In this document: positions 8,237 through 16,264 of the stretch, one piece after another
Layout: each line of letters opens with the position of its first letter
How positions within the stretch are numbered: the stretch's first letter is position 1
IMG/VR virus record: IMGVR_UViG_3300027969_004220
Coordinates: 41,622-105,621 of that record
Length of the DNA stretch: 64,000 bases
From: a virus
Reading direction: 5' to 3' (one strand)
Notes under the pieces: generated by a model
The model's input: the letters and a program-made list of their open reading frames with translations, nothing else
Told to the model about the DNA's origin: nothing
Databases searched by the model: none
Program-made: the position numbers and the translations under genes

Positions 8237-9232
8237 ATGATAATCAAATCAGAAATAAACCCGAAAGACTTTGAAGTTGGTACAATTATTGGCCGTTTTC
8301 AAGTAAACAAACTACACGATGGTCATAGATCACTAATCAACTACGTATTAGATAACCATAAAAAAGTAATCATACTTTTAGGTGTATCAAGAGTTCAAAA
8401 CACTCGTAAAAATCCACTAGACTTTGCTTCTCGTAAAGCAATGATTCAAAAAGAATTTCCTTCTGTTATGATCTTACCTATTCAAGATCAAAGATATAAC
8501 GAAAAATGGTCTCACGATGTTGATTCTATTATCCCTATTCCATTCGGTGAGAAAAAAACTGTAATCTACGGAAGTAGAGACTCTTTTATTCCTTACTACT
8601 CTGGTAAATTCCCAGTAATCGAATTAGAAGAAAGTGTTACTTACAACGGTACAAATATCCGTGAAGAAGTTGCCAAAGAAACTTTAGACTCTGACGACTT
8701 TAGAGCAGGTGTTATCTACTCTTCTTTTAACCACAGACCTACAACTTTCCCGACTGTTGATATTGTTGCACACGATAATGAAGGTAATATACTTTTAGGT
8801 AGAAAACCTAATGAGAAATTATTTAGATTTGTTGGTGGTTTTGTTGATACTTCAGATAGTTCATTTGAAGCAGCAGCTTTAAGAGAACTTAATGAAGAAA
8901 CTGGTGGTAACTTAGTGGTAAATAAAAACTTAACATACATTACTTCTCAAAAAGTAAATGACTGGAGATACAAAGGTGAAGAATCTGGTATAATGACTAC
9001 ATTATATTTGGCAACAAGACACTTTGGATTTGCGAAAGCTTCTGACGACATAGCTGAAGTAAAATGGGTACCTGCTCAAAAATTTAGTAATTATGATGGT
9101 ATTAGAACTGGAATTGTTCCAGAACACAGAGAGTTGATGAAAACTTTCATTGATAAAGTTTACGATCAAAATCTTATGCCAATTGGTGAAAGATTAGAAG
9201 AAAGAACTAATGTAACCTATACAGCAGAGTAA
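8237..9232 (+). CDS. nadM: Bifunctional NMN adenylyltransferase / Nudix hydrolase
   Basis: 331 residues with two domains. The N-terminal nucleotidyltransferase (about 1-170) has GRFQVNKLHDGHRSLI, the (H/D)xGH ATP-binding motif, and YGSRDSFIPYYSG. The C-terminal Nudix domain (about 180-320) has GGFVDTSDSSFEAAALRELN then EETGG. It joins NMN and ATP to make NAD+; the Nudix part may hydrolyse ADP-ribose or related products. It overlaps the next small gene by one base and lies 340 bp before NAMPT, so the pair makes a complete nicotinamide-to-NAD+ route. The gene symbol follows bacterial NadM-Nudix fusions. Confidence 0.93.
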   Translation: MIIKSEINPKDFEVGTIIGRFQVNKLHDGHRSLINYVLDNHKKVIILLGVSRVQNTRKNPLDFASRKAMIQKEFPSVMILPIQDQRYNEKWSHDVDSIIPIPFGEKKTVIYGSRDSFIPYYSGKFPVIELEESVTYNGTNIREEVAKETLDSDDFRAGVIYSSFNHRPTTFPTVDIVAHDNEGNILLGRKPNEKLFRFVGGFVDTSDSSFEAAALRELNEETGGNLVVNKNLTYITSQKVNDWRYKGEESGIMTTLYLATRHFGFAKASDDIAEVKWVPAQKFSNYDGIRTGIVPEHRELMKTFIDKVYDQNLMPIGERLEERTNVTYTAE

Positions 9233-9567
9233 TGAATAATCCAGTTATAAAGGTAGGAAATGGTTTAATGATGTTACAATCTTATCCATTTAATTGGATA
9301 AGAGAGTCAGTTTATACTGGCAGTTTTGGACCACCATTTTACTATTACATATTTTTAGGTGATATGTCTGGTGGTCCTACGTGTGTCTATAAAGAGGAAG
9401 AAAATGAACTAGCTATTTCTGACTTAAAGTTTAAAGTTGAAAGTATAGAAGAAGCAGGTAAAATAGTTCTTAAACTTACACAAGGTATGGGAAAGAATTT
9501 GGAAGGAACTGTACATGAATCTGCTGCAGACATTAGAGATAAAAAGATAGAAAAAATATTAAATTAA
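9232..9567 (+). CDS. Unknown 111-aa protein between the NAD-salvage genes
   Basis: Starts at an ATG overlapping the nadM stop and ends 5 bp before nadV, so it belongs to the salvage operon. The middle is aromatic and Gly-rich (GSFGPPFYYYIFLGDMSGGP); the end is helical. No family is recognised. The context suggests an accessory role in NAD metabolism, but nothing in the protein itself shows it. Confidence 0.65.
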   Translation: MNNPVIKVGNGLMMLQSYPFNWIRESVYTGSFGPPFYYYIFLGDMSGGPTCVYKEEENELAISDLKFKVESIEEAGKIVLKLTQGMGKNLEGTVHESAADIRDKKIEKILN

Positions 9568-9572
9568 ATATT

Positions 9573-11165
9573 ATGAGTTTACAAAGACAAATTACTCGAA
9601 AATTAGAAAGAGCCATTGCTGATAAAGATTGGACTTCTTTACAAGGTATTCAAAAATACCTAACAAAAATTATTACAAAACCAGACAATTTAATTCTTTG
9701 CTCTGATGCTTACAAATACTCACACCATAAATTCTATGGTGATGAAATGACCAAAATGGTTTCTTATATGGAATCTCGAGGTGGTAAATTCTCAGAAACT
9801 TTGTTCTATGGTTTACAAATCATTATCAAACAATACTTAGAAGGTATCGCTATTACCAAAGAAGAAGTTGATGAAGCAGATGATTACTTAGCATCTAAAC
9901 TAGGAGTATTCGGTAGAGACGATGTATTCGACCGTTCTAAATTTGATTACATTGTTGATAAATATGATGGTAAATTACCTATCAGTATTAAAGCAGTTCC
10001 AGAGGGAACTGTTGTAAATACAAAGAATGTACTTTTCATCATTGAAAGTTTAGACGAGAAATGTGCTTGGATAACAAACTTCTTAGAAAGTATCTTACTT
10101 CAAGTTTGGTATCCAATTACTGTTGCCACTCTTTCAAGAGAAGTTAGAAAAATTGTAACCAATTCATTTTTAGATTCTACTTCTTATGATGATAAAACAA
10201 TCAATTTCTTAGTTGATTTTGTTTTAAATGACTTTGGTTTCAGAGGTGTATCTTCTGTACAATCAGCGAAAATTGGTGGGTCTGCACATCTTGTCAACTT
10301 CTTAGGTTCTGACACTGTAATCGCTTCTAAATTGATTAGAGACGTATATAATACTGAACGAATCTACGGATTATCAATTCCTGCAACCGAACACTCTATT
10401 ATGACACTTAAAGGCGAAGAAGGAGAGTTAGAACTAATGATGCGAGTTTTAAAAACATTCCCAACTGGATTAGTTGCTTGTGTATCAGATTCATACAATA
10501 TCTTTAGAGCTTGTTCTGAATATTGGGGAACTGAGTTAAGAGATTTAGTTCTTTCAAGACCAACAACACCTGGTAATCAATTAGTTATTAGACCTGACTC
10601 TGGTCACGTTTTAAGAACTTTAAAAGAAATCTTTGATATTCTATTTGATAAGTTTGGTTATACTGTAAATGAAAAAGGTTATAAAGTTCTTCCACCACAA
10701 ATTAGAGTAATTCAAGGTGATGGTGTGAATTTAGAATCAATTGGTGAAATCTATATGATGTTAAAATCAGAAGGTATCTCTCCAGAGAACTTAGCATTGG
10801 GTATGGGTGGTAAATTATTACAAGCTGATATAAATCGTGATACAAATAACTTCGCAACCAAAGCATGTTTCGCAATTGTTGATGGTCAAGAAAGAAATGT
10901 AGTTAAATCTCCTACAGAAATGGATGCAGATGGTAACATTACAAAATCTTTCAAAAAATCTAAACAAGGTCGTTTGAAACTTGTTAAAAATGATGATGGT
11001 ACTTACAGAACTGTTACATCAATGGATGCAGACTTTGATACTGTTAAAGATGAGTTAGTTGAAGTATTTAGAATGGGTAACATCACAAAAGAGTGGAACT
11101 TTGATGAAATTAGACAAAGAGCTGCTGTTTTAGTAGAACAAGAATTAGAAGAATTGATAGCATAA
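9573..11165 (+). CDS. nadV: Nicotinamide phosphoribosyltransferase (NAMPT)
   Basis: 530 residues, slightly longer than the usual 470-490. Family landmarks: DAYKYSHHKFYGDEM near residue 47, SYMESRGG, FGFRGVSSVQSAKIGGSAHL, TEHSIMT, VSDSYNIFRA, LVIRPDSGH (PRPP/substrate region), VIQGDGVN and MGGKLLQ. It converts nicotinamide and PRPP to NMN, which the adjacent NMN adenylyltransferase turns into NAD+. This two-enzyme pair is the NARP2 pathway that phages use to rebuild NAD+ after NAD-depleting defences. It overlaps the next gene by one base. Confidence 0.95.
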   Translation: MSLQRQITRKLERAIADKDWTSLQGIQKYLTKIITKPDNLILCSDAYKYSHHKFYGDEMTKMVSYMESRGGKFSETLFYGLQIIIKQYLEGIAITKEEVDEADDYLASKLGVFGRDDVFDRSKFDYIVDKYDGKLPISIKAVPEGTVVNTKNVLFIIESLDEKCAWITNFLESILLQVWYPITVATLSREVRKIVTNSFLDSTSYDDKTINFLVDFVLNDFGFRGVSSVQSAKIGGSAHLVNFLGSDTVIASKLIRDVYNTERIYGLSIPATEHSIMTLKGEEGELELMMRVLKTFPTGLVACVSDSYNIFRACSEYWGTELRDLVLSRPTTPGNQLVIRPDSGHVLRTLKEIFDILFDKFGYTVNEKGYKVLPPQIRVIQGDGVNLESIGEIYMMLKSEGISPENLALGMGGKLLQADINRDTNNFATKACFAIVDGQERNVVKSPTEMDADGNITKSFKKSKQGRLKLVKNDDGTYRTVTSMDADFDTVKDELVEVFRMGNITKEWNFDEIRQRAAVLVEQELEELIA

Positions 11166-11491
11166 TGATTAGAGTTAGTCTATCAGAACATAGTATTCAA
11201 CAAGGGTACAAAAGATTACAGATCAATTCTGATGAATTATCTATAATATGTCACAATGCTATTTCAGATGGCATACCTAAAGAAAAAGTTCGTACATTAC
11301 TAAGGAATAAAATTAAAAGAGTTACAAATAATACTCTAATAAATGGATGTCAGAACCCATTTATTAGAGTTTATGATAAAAAAATATTTATATTTAACCA
11401 TTCTTCTAGTACTAAATATAAAGATTATAAACTAATAACATTCTTTAAAATTGATATGTCGGATAATTTATATTATTCAATGATAAAATAA
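11165..11491 (+). CDS. Unknown 108-aa basic protein
   Basis: Overlaps the nadV stop by one base. Basic, mixed alpha/beta, beginning MIRVSLSEHSIQQGYKRLQI, with a Lys/Arg-rich helix (RTLLRNKIKRVTNN). No recognised motif. Co-transcription with the NAD genes is likely from the overlap. Confidence 0.6.
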   Translation: MIRVSLSEHSIQQGYKRLQINSDELSIICHNAISDGIPKEKVRTLLRNKIKRVTNNTLINGCQNPFIRVYDKKIFIFNHSSSTKYKDYKLITFFKIDMSDNLYYSMIK

Positions 11492-11502
11492 ATAAAAATA
11501 AT

Positions 11503-12132
11503 ATGGAAGAAAGAAAAACACTTGGATTGTCACCACTTATAATAGTTGAACCAGATCCTACTCTTATAGAATACTACAGAATTGCAAAACATTTTGAAGT
11601 AAGTGATATGCTTGTAAGTAAAACAGAAGATGGTGAGTGGTTATACATTCAAAGTAATTTAGATCAAAATATATTCTTGTTGAAGAAGTTGGATGATATG
11701 GGATTACTTACAGATTCTGGAAAGATATGTGATTGTGGTATTGGATTAGGAACTGCGATTTTTGATATTTATCTTCAATCAAAAAAAATTGAAAAGAATT
11801 ATTCTTTTGTAGGGATAGAGAAACAATCTAAATATGTAAATTATCTTAATGAAAATCTTTTAGATTATTGGAATAATGATTTACAAATAGTAGAAGGTGA
11901 TTTAATGGATCAAAAATATGATGATTATAATATCATATATTGTTACACACCTTTTAGAGATATAGAAAAACTTAAAACTTTCTATTTAAAAGTAATAGAA
12001 GAAATGCAACCAGGTTCTATTCTTATTGAGAATAAAAATTATGGATTGGGAGAAAGAGATATTCTTACTTCTTTATCAGATAAATTATCTGAAATAGAGT
12101 TAGATGGAATAACAGTATTTAAGAAATTATGA
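11503..12132 (+). CDS. Class I SAM-dependent methyltransferase
   Basis: 209 residues. Motif I is CDCGIGLGTAIF (about residue 76) and the following acidic strand is FVGIEKQSKYVNYL; a later strand reads VEGDLMD, then IIYCYTPFRDIEKL in place of a D/N-PP-Y motif, so it is not an N6-adenine DNA enzyme. The YCYTPF block is reminiscent of small DOT1-like or ribosome/RNA methyltransferases, but the substrate is unknown. It overlaps the DUF4326 gene by 4 nt (ATGA) in the salvage operon. Confidence 0.75.
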   Translation: MEERKTLGLSPLIIVEPDPTLIEYYRIAKHFEVSDMLVSKTEDGEWLYIQSNLDQNIFLLKKLDDMGLLTDSGKICDCGIGLGTAIFDIYLQSKKIEKNYSFVGIEKQSKYVNYLNENLLDYWNNDLQIVEGDLMDQKYDDYNIIYCYTPFRDIEKLKTFYLKVIEEMQPGSILIENKNYGLGERDILTSLSDKLSEIELDGITVFKKL

Positions 12133-12461
12133 GTAAATGTAAAGTAGTACATTTTAGAAAAGCACCTTATGATATAATGATAGATAGGACAACCAAATGG
12201 GGTTGTCCTTTCTCTCATATAAGAGATAGAAAAACAAAAGCTAAGTTCCTTGTAAACTCAAGGAAAGAAGCTATTGAAGCTTATAAAGAATGGATTACAA
12301 ATGGAGAAGGTAAACATTTATTGAATGATCTACACGAGTTAAAAGGTAAAACATTAGGCTGTTGGTGTAAAGATGTTGATGGTAAAGGAAAATCTTGTCA
12401 CGGTGACGTACTAGTTGAATTAGTAAATGATATGTTTAGAACAGATGGGTTTACTATTTAG
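12129..12461 (+). CDS. DUF4326-family protein
   Basis: 110 residues matching the DUF4326 pattern: KVVHFRKAP, KWGCPFS, RKEAIEAYKEWI, LKGKTLGCWCK and SCHGDVL. The conserved Cys/His (GCWC...CHGD) look like a metal or active site. The family is widespread in phages and its function is not known to me. It is the last gene of the plus-strand run and overlaps tail to tail with a minus-strand gene by 8 nt. Confidence 0.85.
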   Translation: MSKCKVVHFRKAPYDIMIDRTTKWGCPFSHIRDRKTKAKFLVNSRKEAIEAYKEWITNGEGKHLLNDLHELKGKTLGCWCKDVDGKGKSCHGDVLVELVNDMFRTDGFTI

Positions 12462-12930
12462 GTAAACCAACAACAAAACTAATTGATCTCAATTTTTTAC
12501 CTTCAAGAAGAGCACCATCAAGTAATTCTTTAGTTTTAAATCTACTATTAGTTCCAGTGGCAAATTCTAAACCGAAACAGTATTTAATAGTAGATCTAGG
12601 ATCTATCTTCAAAAGGTTATAATTATCTATTAGATATTTTACAAATGGTATAAATCTATCTGATACTTCCTCCCATAAAAATATTCCAAAGATAGGATTT
12701 ATATCAGTTTTATAAAAACTTACTCTAAAATAATTTGTTTGATAACCTAATTCCGGATAATCTTTATTACCAACAGATGGCCATGAATCACTGGCATTAT
12801 GTTCTCGTATCTCTATTTCAAAACCTTCATCTAAAAGGTAAGCTAAATACATTTCACAGAAGTCTTGTAATTCCTCTTTTTGTAGTTTAAGTTCTTCTCG
12901 ACTTTCGTTAAATCTTTTTAAATGTTTCAT
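12454..12930 (-). CDS. FNES-leader paralogue 1
   Basis: 158 residues. Starts MKHLKRFNES, a leader shared with the three genes behind it and with 63173-63655. After the leader comes EELQDFCEMYLAYLLDEGFE then IEIRE, a helix-strand block conserved in all copies; a VSDRFIPFVKYLIDNYNLLK helix follows. No catalytic motif. The leader fits a capsid-targeting peptide with cleavage after F-N-E, so it may be an internal head protein. It is the last of a four-gene tandem array on the minus strand. Confidence 0.7.
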   Translation of the reverse strand: MKHLKRFNESREELKLQKEELQDFCEMYLAYLLDEGFEIEIREHNASDSWPSVGNKDYPELGYQTNYFRVSFYKTDINPIFGIFLWEEVSDRFIPFVKYLIDNYNLLKIDPRSTIKYCFGLEFATGTNSRFKTKELLDGALLEGKKLRSISFVVGLPK

Positions 12931-12933
12931 AAT

Positions 12934-13371
12934 TTATTTAATAGTAACCATAAAGTATACCTCTCTTAATTGTTTTGTATCCAAAGCATTATGTCTTTCT
13001 TCAAGAAGTCCTTTAGTTTGATACATTATACTATGCCATCTATAATCTACAAATTTTATATCTGTCTTTCTGTGGTAAGGTACAGTTGAACTTGGATCTA
13101 CTTTTTCTAAGTTATAATTATCTTTTAGAAATTTAAGAAATGGTAAAAAGTGATTTATTATATCTTGCCATAAAAAAATAGATTTATCTTGTTTTACTAA
13201 AGAAACTTGAAAAGGTGTTACACCCGCCGCTAGTTCAGCTCCTCCATAAATCTTCAACTCAAATCCTTCATCTAAAAGATAAGCTAAATATGTTTCACAG
13301 AAATCACGTAACTCTTCTCTCTGTAAAGTAAGTTCTTCTTGACTTTCATTAAATCTTTTTAAATATCTCAT
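12934..13371 (-). CDS. FNES-leader paralogue 2
   Basis: 145 residues, MRYLKRFNESQEELTLQ then REELRDFCETYLAYLLDEGFE. Closest to paralogue 1, which follows 3 bp downstream, so a recent tandem duplication is likely. The central WQDIINHFLPFLKFLKDNYN matches the WDDI.DHYIPF block of the other copies. It overlaps the preceding gene by 4 nt. Confidence 0.7.
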   Translation of the reverse strand: MRYLKRFNESQEELTLQREELRDFCETYLAYLLDEGFELKIYGGAELAAGVTPFQVSLVKQDKSIFLWQDIINHFLPFLKFLKDNYNLEKVDPSSTVPYHRKTDIKFVDYRWHSIMYQTKGLLEERHNALDTKQLREVYFMVTIK

Positions 13372-13850
13372 AAACTATCATCGTTTATTTTAAATGTTAT
13401 TCTAGAAAGATCCCAATATATATTAACATTATCTAAAGTACTAATATACTCAGATTTTAAATCCATACCATTTGATGAAGTGAAATTTATATAATTAGTA
13501 GCTAATTTATAACTCTTTTGTATTCTTAATATAAATGGTATATAATGATCTTTTATATCATCCCACTTAAAATAAGAAGTATGAACACCGTTTTGATTTG
13601 TAGTTAAACTTTTTCTAAGAATAATATAGTAACCTCCACTACGTGGTTGTATATCAATAAAAAATCCTTCATCTATTAGATAAGCTAGATTCATTTCACA
13701 ATAATCTTTTAACATTGCGGTATCATACTCAGCTTTTACCATTTTATATTGTTTATCATCAACAGGTATCATATCTAAATTCTCTTCTGTCCAAGCCAAT
13801 ACTTCTGGGTCAAAATCTAAGGATTCATTAAACTTTTTTAAATGTCTCAT
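13368..13850 (-). CDS. FNES-leader paralogue 3
   Basis: Start placed at the ATG giving MRHLKKFNES (13850); a start four codons upstream exists but would overlap the previous gene and break the leader pattern. This copy has an insertion of about 25 residues between leader and core (DFDPEVLAWTEENLDMIPVD), then LKDYCEMNLAYLIDEGFFID and KWDDIKDHYIPFILRI. No recognised enzyme domain. Confidence 0.7.
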   Translation of the reverse strand: MRHLKKFNESLDFDPEVLAWTEENLDMIPVDDKQYKMVKAEYDTAMLKDYCEMNLAYLIDEGFFIDIQPRSGGYYIILRKSLTTNQNGVHTSYFKWDDIKDHYIPFILRIQKSYKLATNYINFTSSNGMDLKSEYISTLDNVNIYWDLSRITFKINDDSL

Positions 13851-13854
13851 ACCA

Positions 13855-14316
13855 TTACTCATCTTTTATATAAACATTTATTTGCCATATATTATAAAGT
13901 TCAAGATTATCTAAGTCTTTAATATTCACAATTTTATAATACGGTAAATAACCCTTCTCTTTCTTGTGAGGTACTTGATAAATAATCTCTACAGATTGAT
14001 AATCAAAAAAATTATTAGTTTCTTTAGAATAACCTATTATTTTAGATTTATTATTTAAGTGTGTTAAAAATGGTATATAATGATCCTCTATATCCTTCCA
14101 ATCAAAACCTGGTGAACCCCAGGCCCCCTTGTGTATAGAGTCAGTCACTAGGCTTATTTTATAAACCCAGTAATCTTCACCATCTTTTATTCCACACACA
14201 CTATCTACTTTAAGACTGAATTGTGGATCATCAAGCAGATAAGCTAAATTTACTTCACAAAACTCTTTTAACTGGTCTTCACCTAAACTTTCATTAAATC
14301 TTTTTAAATGTCTCAT
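13855..14316 (-). CDS. FNES-leader paralogue 4 (first of array)
   Basis: 153 residues, MRHLKRFNESLGEDQLKEF then CEVNLAYLLDD and DWKDIEDHYIPFLTHL. First gene of the tandem array, with a TTTTATATATA box just upstream on the minus strand. Same core as paralogues 1-3, no added domain. The function is unknown; the leader suggests packaging into the head. Confidence 0.7.
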   Translation of the reverse strand: MRHLKRFNESLGEDQLKEFCEVNLAYLLDDPQFSLKVDSVCGIKDGEDYWVYKISLVTDSIHKGAWGSPGFDWKDIEDHYIPFLTHLNNKSKIIGYSKETNNFFDYQSVEIIYQVPHKKEKGYLPYYKIVNIKDLDNLELYNIWQINVYIKDE

Positions 14317-14320
14317 AATC

Positions 14321-14332
14321 TATATATAAAAA
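14321..14332 (-). promoter_or_regulatory. TTTTTATATATA late-type box
   Basis: On the minus strand the box ends 4 nt before the ATG of FNES paralogue 4 and could drive the four-gene array. Confidence 0.4.
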
Positions 14333-14372
14333 CATTTGACTAATAAAATCATATAATAAGAAAAAACTTTTT

Positions 14373-15026
14373 ATGGAATTATTCATGTTTGATATAGAAA
14401 CGGCCGGACAATATAAAGACTTTACAGAATTTGAAAAAAATGATGAACGTGGTTCAAACCTTTTTAAAGGCAAATACCAAAAAATGGGTTGGGAAGAAAA
14501 ATACGGAAACATATACGAAGCTTATTTAGATAATGCAGGTATTGTACCAACTTATGGTAGAATAGTTTGTATCTCATTTGGTTACTTAGATAACGGTCAA
14601 GAAAGAATCTCAAGTTTCTACGGAGACGATGAAAAAGAAATTGTAGAGAAATTTAATAACCTACTTAAAAAGATTGAGAAGAAAGATTTTAATTTATCTG
14701 GATTTAGAATAGCTTATTTTGATATTCCTTGGGTAGCTCATAAGTTAGCTAAGTATGGTATTAAACCAGCTGATATAATTACCACTTATAATAAGAAACC
14801 TTGGGAAATGAGAATCACTGATATGTCTGATGATTGGAAGTCAAAATTTGCTTGGGCATTCTCATTTGATGAGATGTGTTATGAGTTGGGAATTGAATCT
14901 CCAAAGGATAATATGAATGGTGGAGACGTACATGATGCTTACTGGGAAGGTAGAGTTGAAGAGGTAAAAATCTACTGTGAGAAAGACGTAAAAGCCTCAA
15001 TTAAAGTATCTCAGGTTATTTATTAA
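14373..15026 (+). CDS. DEDD-family 3'-5' exonuclease
   Basis: 217 residues. The DEDD metal ligands are visible: FDIETAG near the N-terminus (D-x-E), RIAYFDIPWVAHKL in the middle (second Asp) and YCEKDVKASIK at the end (third Asp). It resembles the family of predicted 3'-5' exonucleases related to the PolB proofreading domain, usual length 200-230 residues, with no polymerase attached. A role in DNA or RNA trimming or repair is likely. An AT-rich weak hairpin follows. Confidence 0.85.
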   Translation: MELFMFDIETAGQYKDFTEFEKNDERGSNLFKGKYQKMGWEEKYGNIYEAYLDNAGIVPTYGRIVCISFGYLDNGQERISSFYGDDEKEIVEKFNNLLKKIEKKDFNLSGFRIAYFDIPWVAHKLAKYGIKPADIITTYNKKPWEMRITDMSDDWKSKFAWAFSFDEMCYELGIESPKDNMNGGDVHDAYWEGRVEEVKIYCEKDVKASIKVSQVIY

Positions 15027-15061
15027 AAAACTTCAAAAATAAGGTTTTTTGATATATTTTT

Positions 15062-15409
15062 ATGATATATAGTTTTATGGAAAACCTCACTATCACGTAC
15101 ATAAAGACACATGGACAAACTTTGGAAATGTGGTCCGCAATAGATACAAAAAACAACCTTTCGGTAGGTCATATTTGTATGAATGTAGAGAAAGACAACA
15201 GGATAAAATTCCTAGATGCTTGGGTTCATGATGATTATCGCAGAAGAGGAATTTATAGACTTCTATGGGAAACCAGATGGAAATATGTAAATGAAGAATA
15301 TAAAGGTTATACTATATATGCTTGGTGTAAAGAAACATCATTACCATTACTTTTAGAGAAGGAATTCACTCCAGGTGAAATAGTTACCTATGTTGAGAAA
15401 AAAATTTAA
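15062..15409 (+). CDS. GNAT-family N-acetyltransferase
   Basis: 115 residues from ATG 15062; ATG 15077 (MENLTITYIK) is an equally good start. Motif A is FLDAWVHDDYRRRGIYRLLW, where RRRGIY is the acetyl-CoA pyrophosphate loop (R/Q-x-x-G-x-x). The N-terminal strands and the short C-terminal strand (VTYVEKKI) fit a minimal GNAT fold. The substrate is unknown; phage GNATs can modify host or phage proteins or small molecules. Confidence 0.8.
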   Translation: MIYSFMENLTITYIKTHGQTLEMWSAIDTKNNLSVGHICMNVEKDNRIKFLDAWVHDDYRRRGIYRLLWETRWKYVNEEYKGYTIYAWCKETSLPLLLEKEFTPGEIVTYVEKKI

Positions 15410-15438
15410 ACTTTTTATAAAATAAAAATATAAGTTGC

Positions 15439-15624
15439 ATGATGAGACCCTTAAAATCAGTAGCTAAGTACTACTCAAAAGGATTTTTTTTAGCATACGG
15501 TTTATTAGCAGTAATAAATCTACCAGAGTTTAACTTCTCTACATTAGCGGAACAGTCACTTATTTTTGGTATAGGTATGGCACTTCTAATTCATGCATTT
15601 GAAGACTTCTATAAAACAAAATAA
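15439..15624 (+). CDS. Small membrane protein
   Basis: 61 residues with two hydrophobic segments (about 13-26, containing GFFLAYGLLAVI, and 38-52, IFGIGMALLIHAF) and a short basic N-terminus. No family is recognised. It ends 3 bp before the RHH gene, so they are co-transcribed. Confidence 0.55.
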   Translation: MMRPLKSVAKYYSKGFFLAYGLLAVINLPEFNFSTLAEQSLIFGIGMALLIHAFEDFYKTK

Positions 15625-15627
15625 ATT

Positions 15628-15807
15628 ATGGCAAATAAAGACAGAAACTTTATAATTAGAATCTCTGAAAAACTATTAGAAGATTTTCAAGAGTTCTGTG
15701 ATGATAATTCAATGAATGCTTCTAAAAGAATTAGAAAGTATATTGAGAATGATGTAGAAGCTTGGAAGAAAAGAAAATTACAACAACAACAAAATAATCA
15801 AAAATAA
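15628..15807 (+). CDS. Ribbon-helix-helix DNA-binding protein
   Basis: A 59-residue gene. It begins MANKDRNFIIRISEKLLEDF: an Arg/Ile-rich strand (FIIRIS), helix 1 (EKLLEDFQEFCDDN), a turn and helix 2 (NASKRIRKYIENDVEAW), the RHH (CopG/Arc-like) pattern, with a Lys/Gln tail. RHH proteins bind DNA as dimers through the strand. It lies immediately before the first tRNA control region, so a regulatory role there is possible but unproven. Confidence 0.75.
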   Translation: MANKDRNFIIRISEKLLEDFQEFCDDNSMNASKRIRKYIENDVEAWKKRKLQQQQNNQK

Positions 15808-15839
15808 ATTAGGTACTACAAAATTTATTCGTATCTTTG
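15808..15839 (+). promoter_or_regulatory. Promoter: ATTAGGTA box and TATCTTTG
   Basis: ATTAGGTA (15808-15815) about 17 nt ahead of TATCTTTG (15832-15839). This is the same two-part layout as the three tRNA-array promoters, though without the GAT that extends their upstream box. It would transcribe toward the 14-codon ORF at 15861. Confidence 0.55.
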
Positions 15840-15860
15840 TCATCTAATAAAAATAAAGAT

Positions 15861-15905
15861 ATGTTTATACTAGTCGGGTACCTTATTTGGGGCAATAAAG
15901 AATAA
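15861..15905 (+). other. Possible 14-codon hydrophobic mini-ORF
   Basis: ATG to TAA encoding MFILVGYLIWGNKE, 22 nt after a TATCTTTG box. Its codons include GTC, GGG and GGC, uncommon here. It could be a tiny membrane peptide or a leader, but no terminator hairpin follows it, unlike the three tRNA leaders. Confidence 0.3.
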
Positions 15906-15915
15906 AAACAAAAAA

Positions 15916-15948
15916 ATTAGGTAGATAAGTAAACTTTTATTACTTTTG
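15916..15948 (+). promoter_or_regulatory. tRNA-array A promoter (ATTAGGTAGAT + TACTTTTG)
   Basis: ATTAGGTAGAT followed about 14 nt later by TACTTTTG. The same pair precedes the other two tRNA arrays (17095-17127 and 25819-25851), each followed by a conserved AACAAAAAG...TTTAATATATA leader ending at a short ORF. Confidence 0.75.
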
Positions 15949-16005
15949 TACTATAAAAATAACAAATAAACAAAAAGAGAGAATAAACTTTTAATATATA
16001 CAATA

Positions 16006-16110
16006 ATGAAAACAACTAATCTAAATATTAACTTAACGCTGAATGTCTTATGTCTAAGACAAAGACCGGGTTTTGCCTTATTTAGAGCAACTGATTTTGA
16101 TGGTGTGTAA
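16006..16110 (+). CDS. Leader peptide of tRNA array A (Leu/Arg-rich attenuator)
   Basis: 34 codons beginning MKTTNLNINLTLNVLCLRQR. It contains six Leu codons (CTA, TTA, CTG, TTA, CTA, TTA) and three Arg AGA codons; the array directly downstream encodes five Leu and two Arg tRNAs or tRNA-like genes. Codons 21-24 (CCG GGT TTT G) hold CGGGTTTTG (16067-16075), exactly complementary to the 5' arm of the terminator at 16138-16146. A small hairpin, GTCTTA / TAAGAC (16045-16060), precedes it. A ribosome stalled on the Leu codons up to codon 15 would leave this segment free to form an antiterminator. The conserved MK..N.NIN start matches the other two leaders. Confidence 0.75.
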   Translation: MKTTNLNINLTLNVLCLRQRPGFALFRATDFDGV

Positions 16111-16137
16111 TCATTAAATTCAAACTAAATATACAAA

Positions 16138-16172
16138 CAAAACCCGAAATTTAAAAGTTTCGGGTTTTTTTG
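16138..16172 (+). terminator. Attenuator terminator before tRNA array A
   Basis: AACCCGAAA / TTTCGGGTT hairpin with an 8-nt loop and a T7 run, 28 nt after the leader stop and 19 nt before the first tRNA. Its 5' arm (CAAAACCCG) can pair instead with CGGGTTTTG inside the leader ORF (9 of 9 bases), a mutually exclusive antiterminator. Confidence 0.8.
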
Positions 16173-16190
16173 TGGAAAAAAATAAATAAT

Positions 16191-16264
16191 GGCCCCGTAG
16201 CTCAGCTGGATAGAGCAACTCACTTCTAATGAGTAGGTCACAGGTTCGAATCCTGTCGGGGTCA
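16191..16264 (+). tRNA. tRNA-Arg(TCT)
   Basis: 74 nt, full cloverleaf: acceptor GGCCCCG/CGGGGTC, D arm GCTC..GAGC, anticodon stem ACTCA/TGAGT with loop CTTCTAA, T arm ACAGG-TTCGAAT-CCTGT, discriminator A. CCA is not encoded. First gene of array A; reads AGA, the Arg codon of the leader. Confidence 0.93.

Noticed and set aside
14318-14372. Sigma-70 promoter TTGACT...TATAAT before the exonuclease gene
   Set aside because: The spacing between the two boxes is only 10 nt, too short for a sigma-70 promoter.
15861-15905. 14-codon ORF as a tRNA leader peptide
   Set aside because: There is a promoter with a shorter ATTAGGTA box, but no hairpin between it and the next module and no link of residues to tRNA isotypes; kept only as a possible mini-ORF.
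16138-16172. T-box riboswitch before the tRNA arrays
   Set aside because: No specifier loop or T-box bulge sequence is visible, and the leaders contain translated-looking ORFs with antiterminator segments instead.
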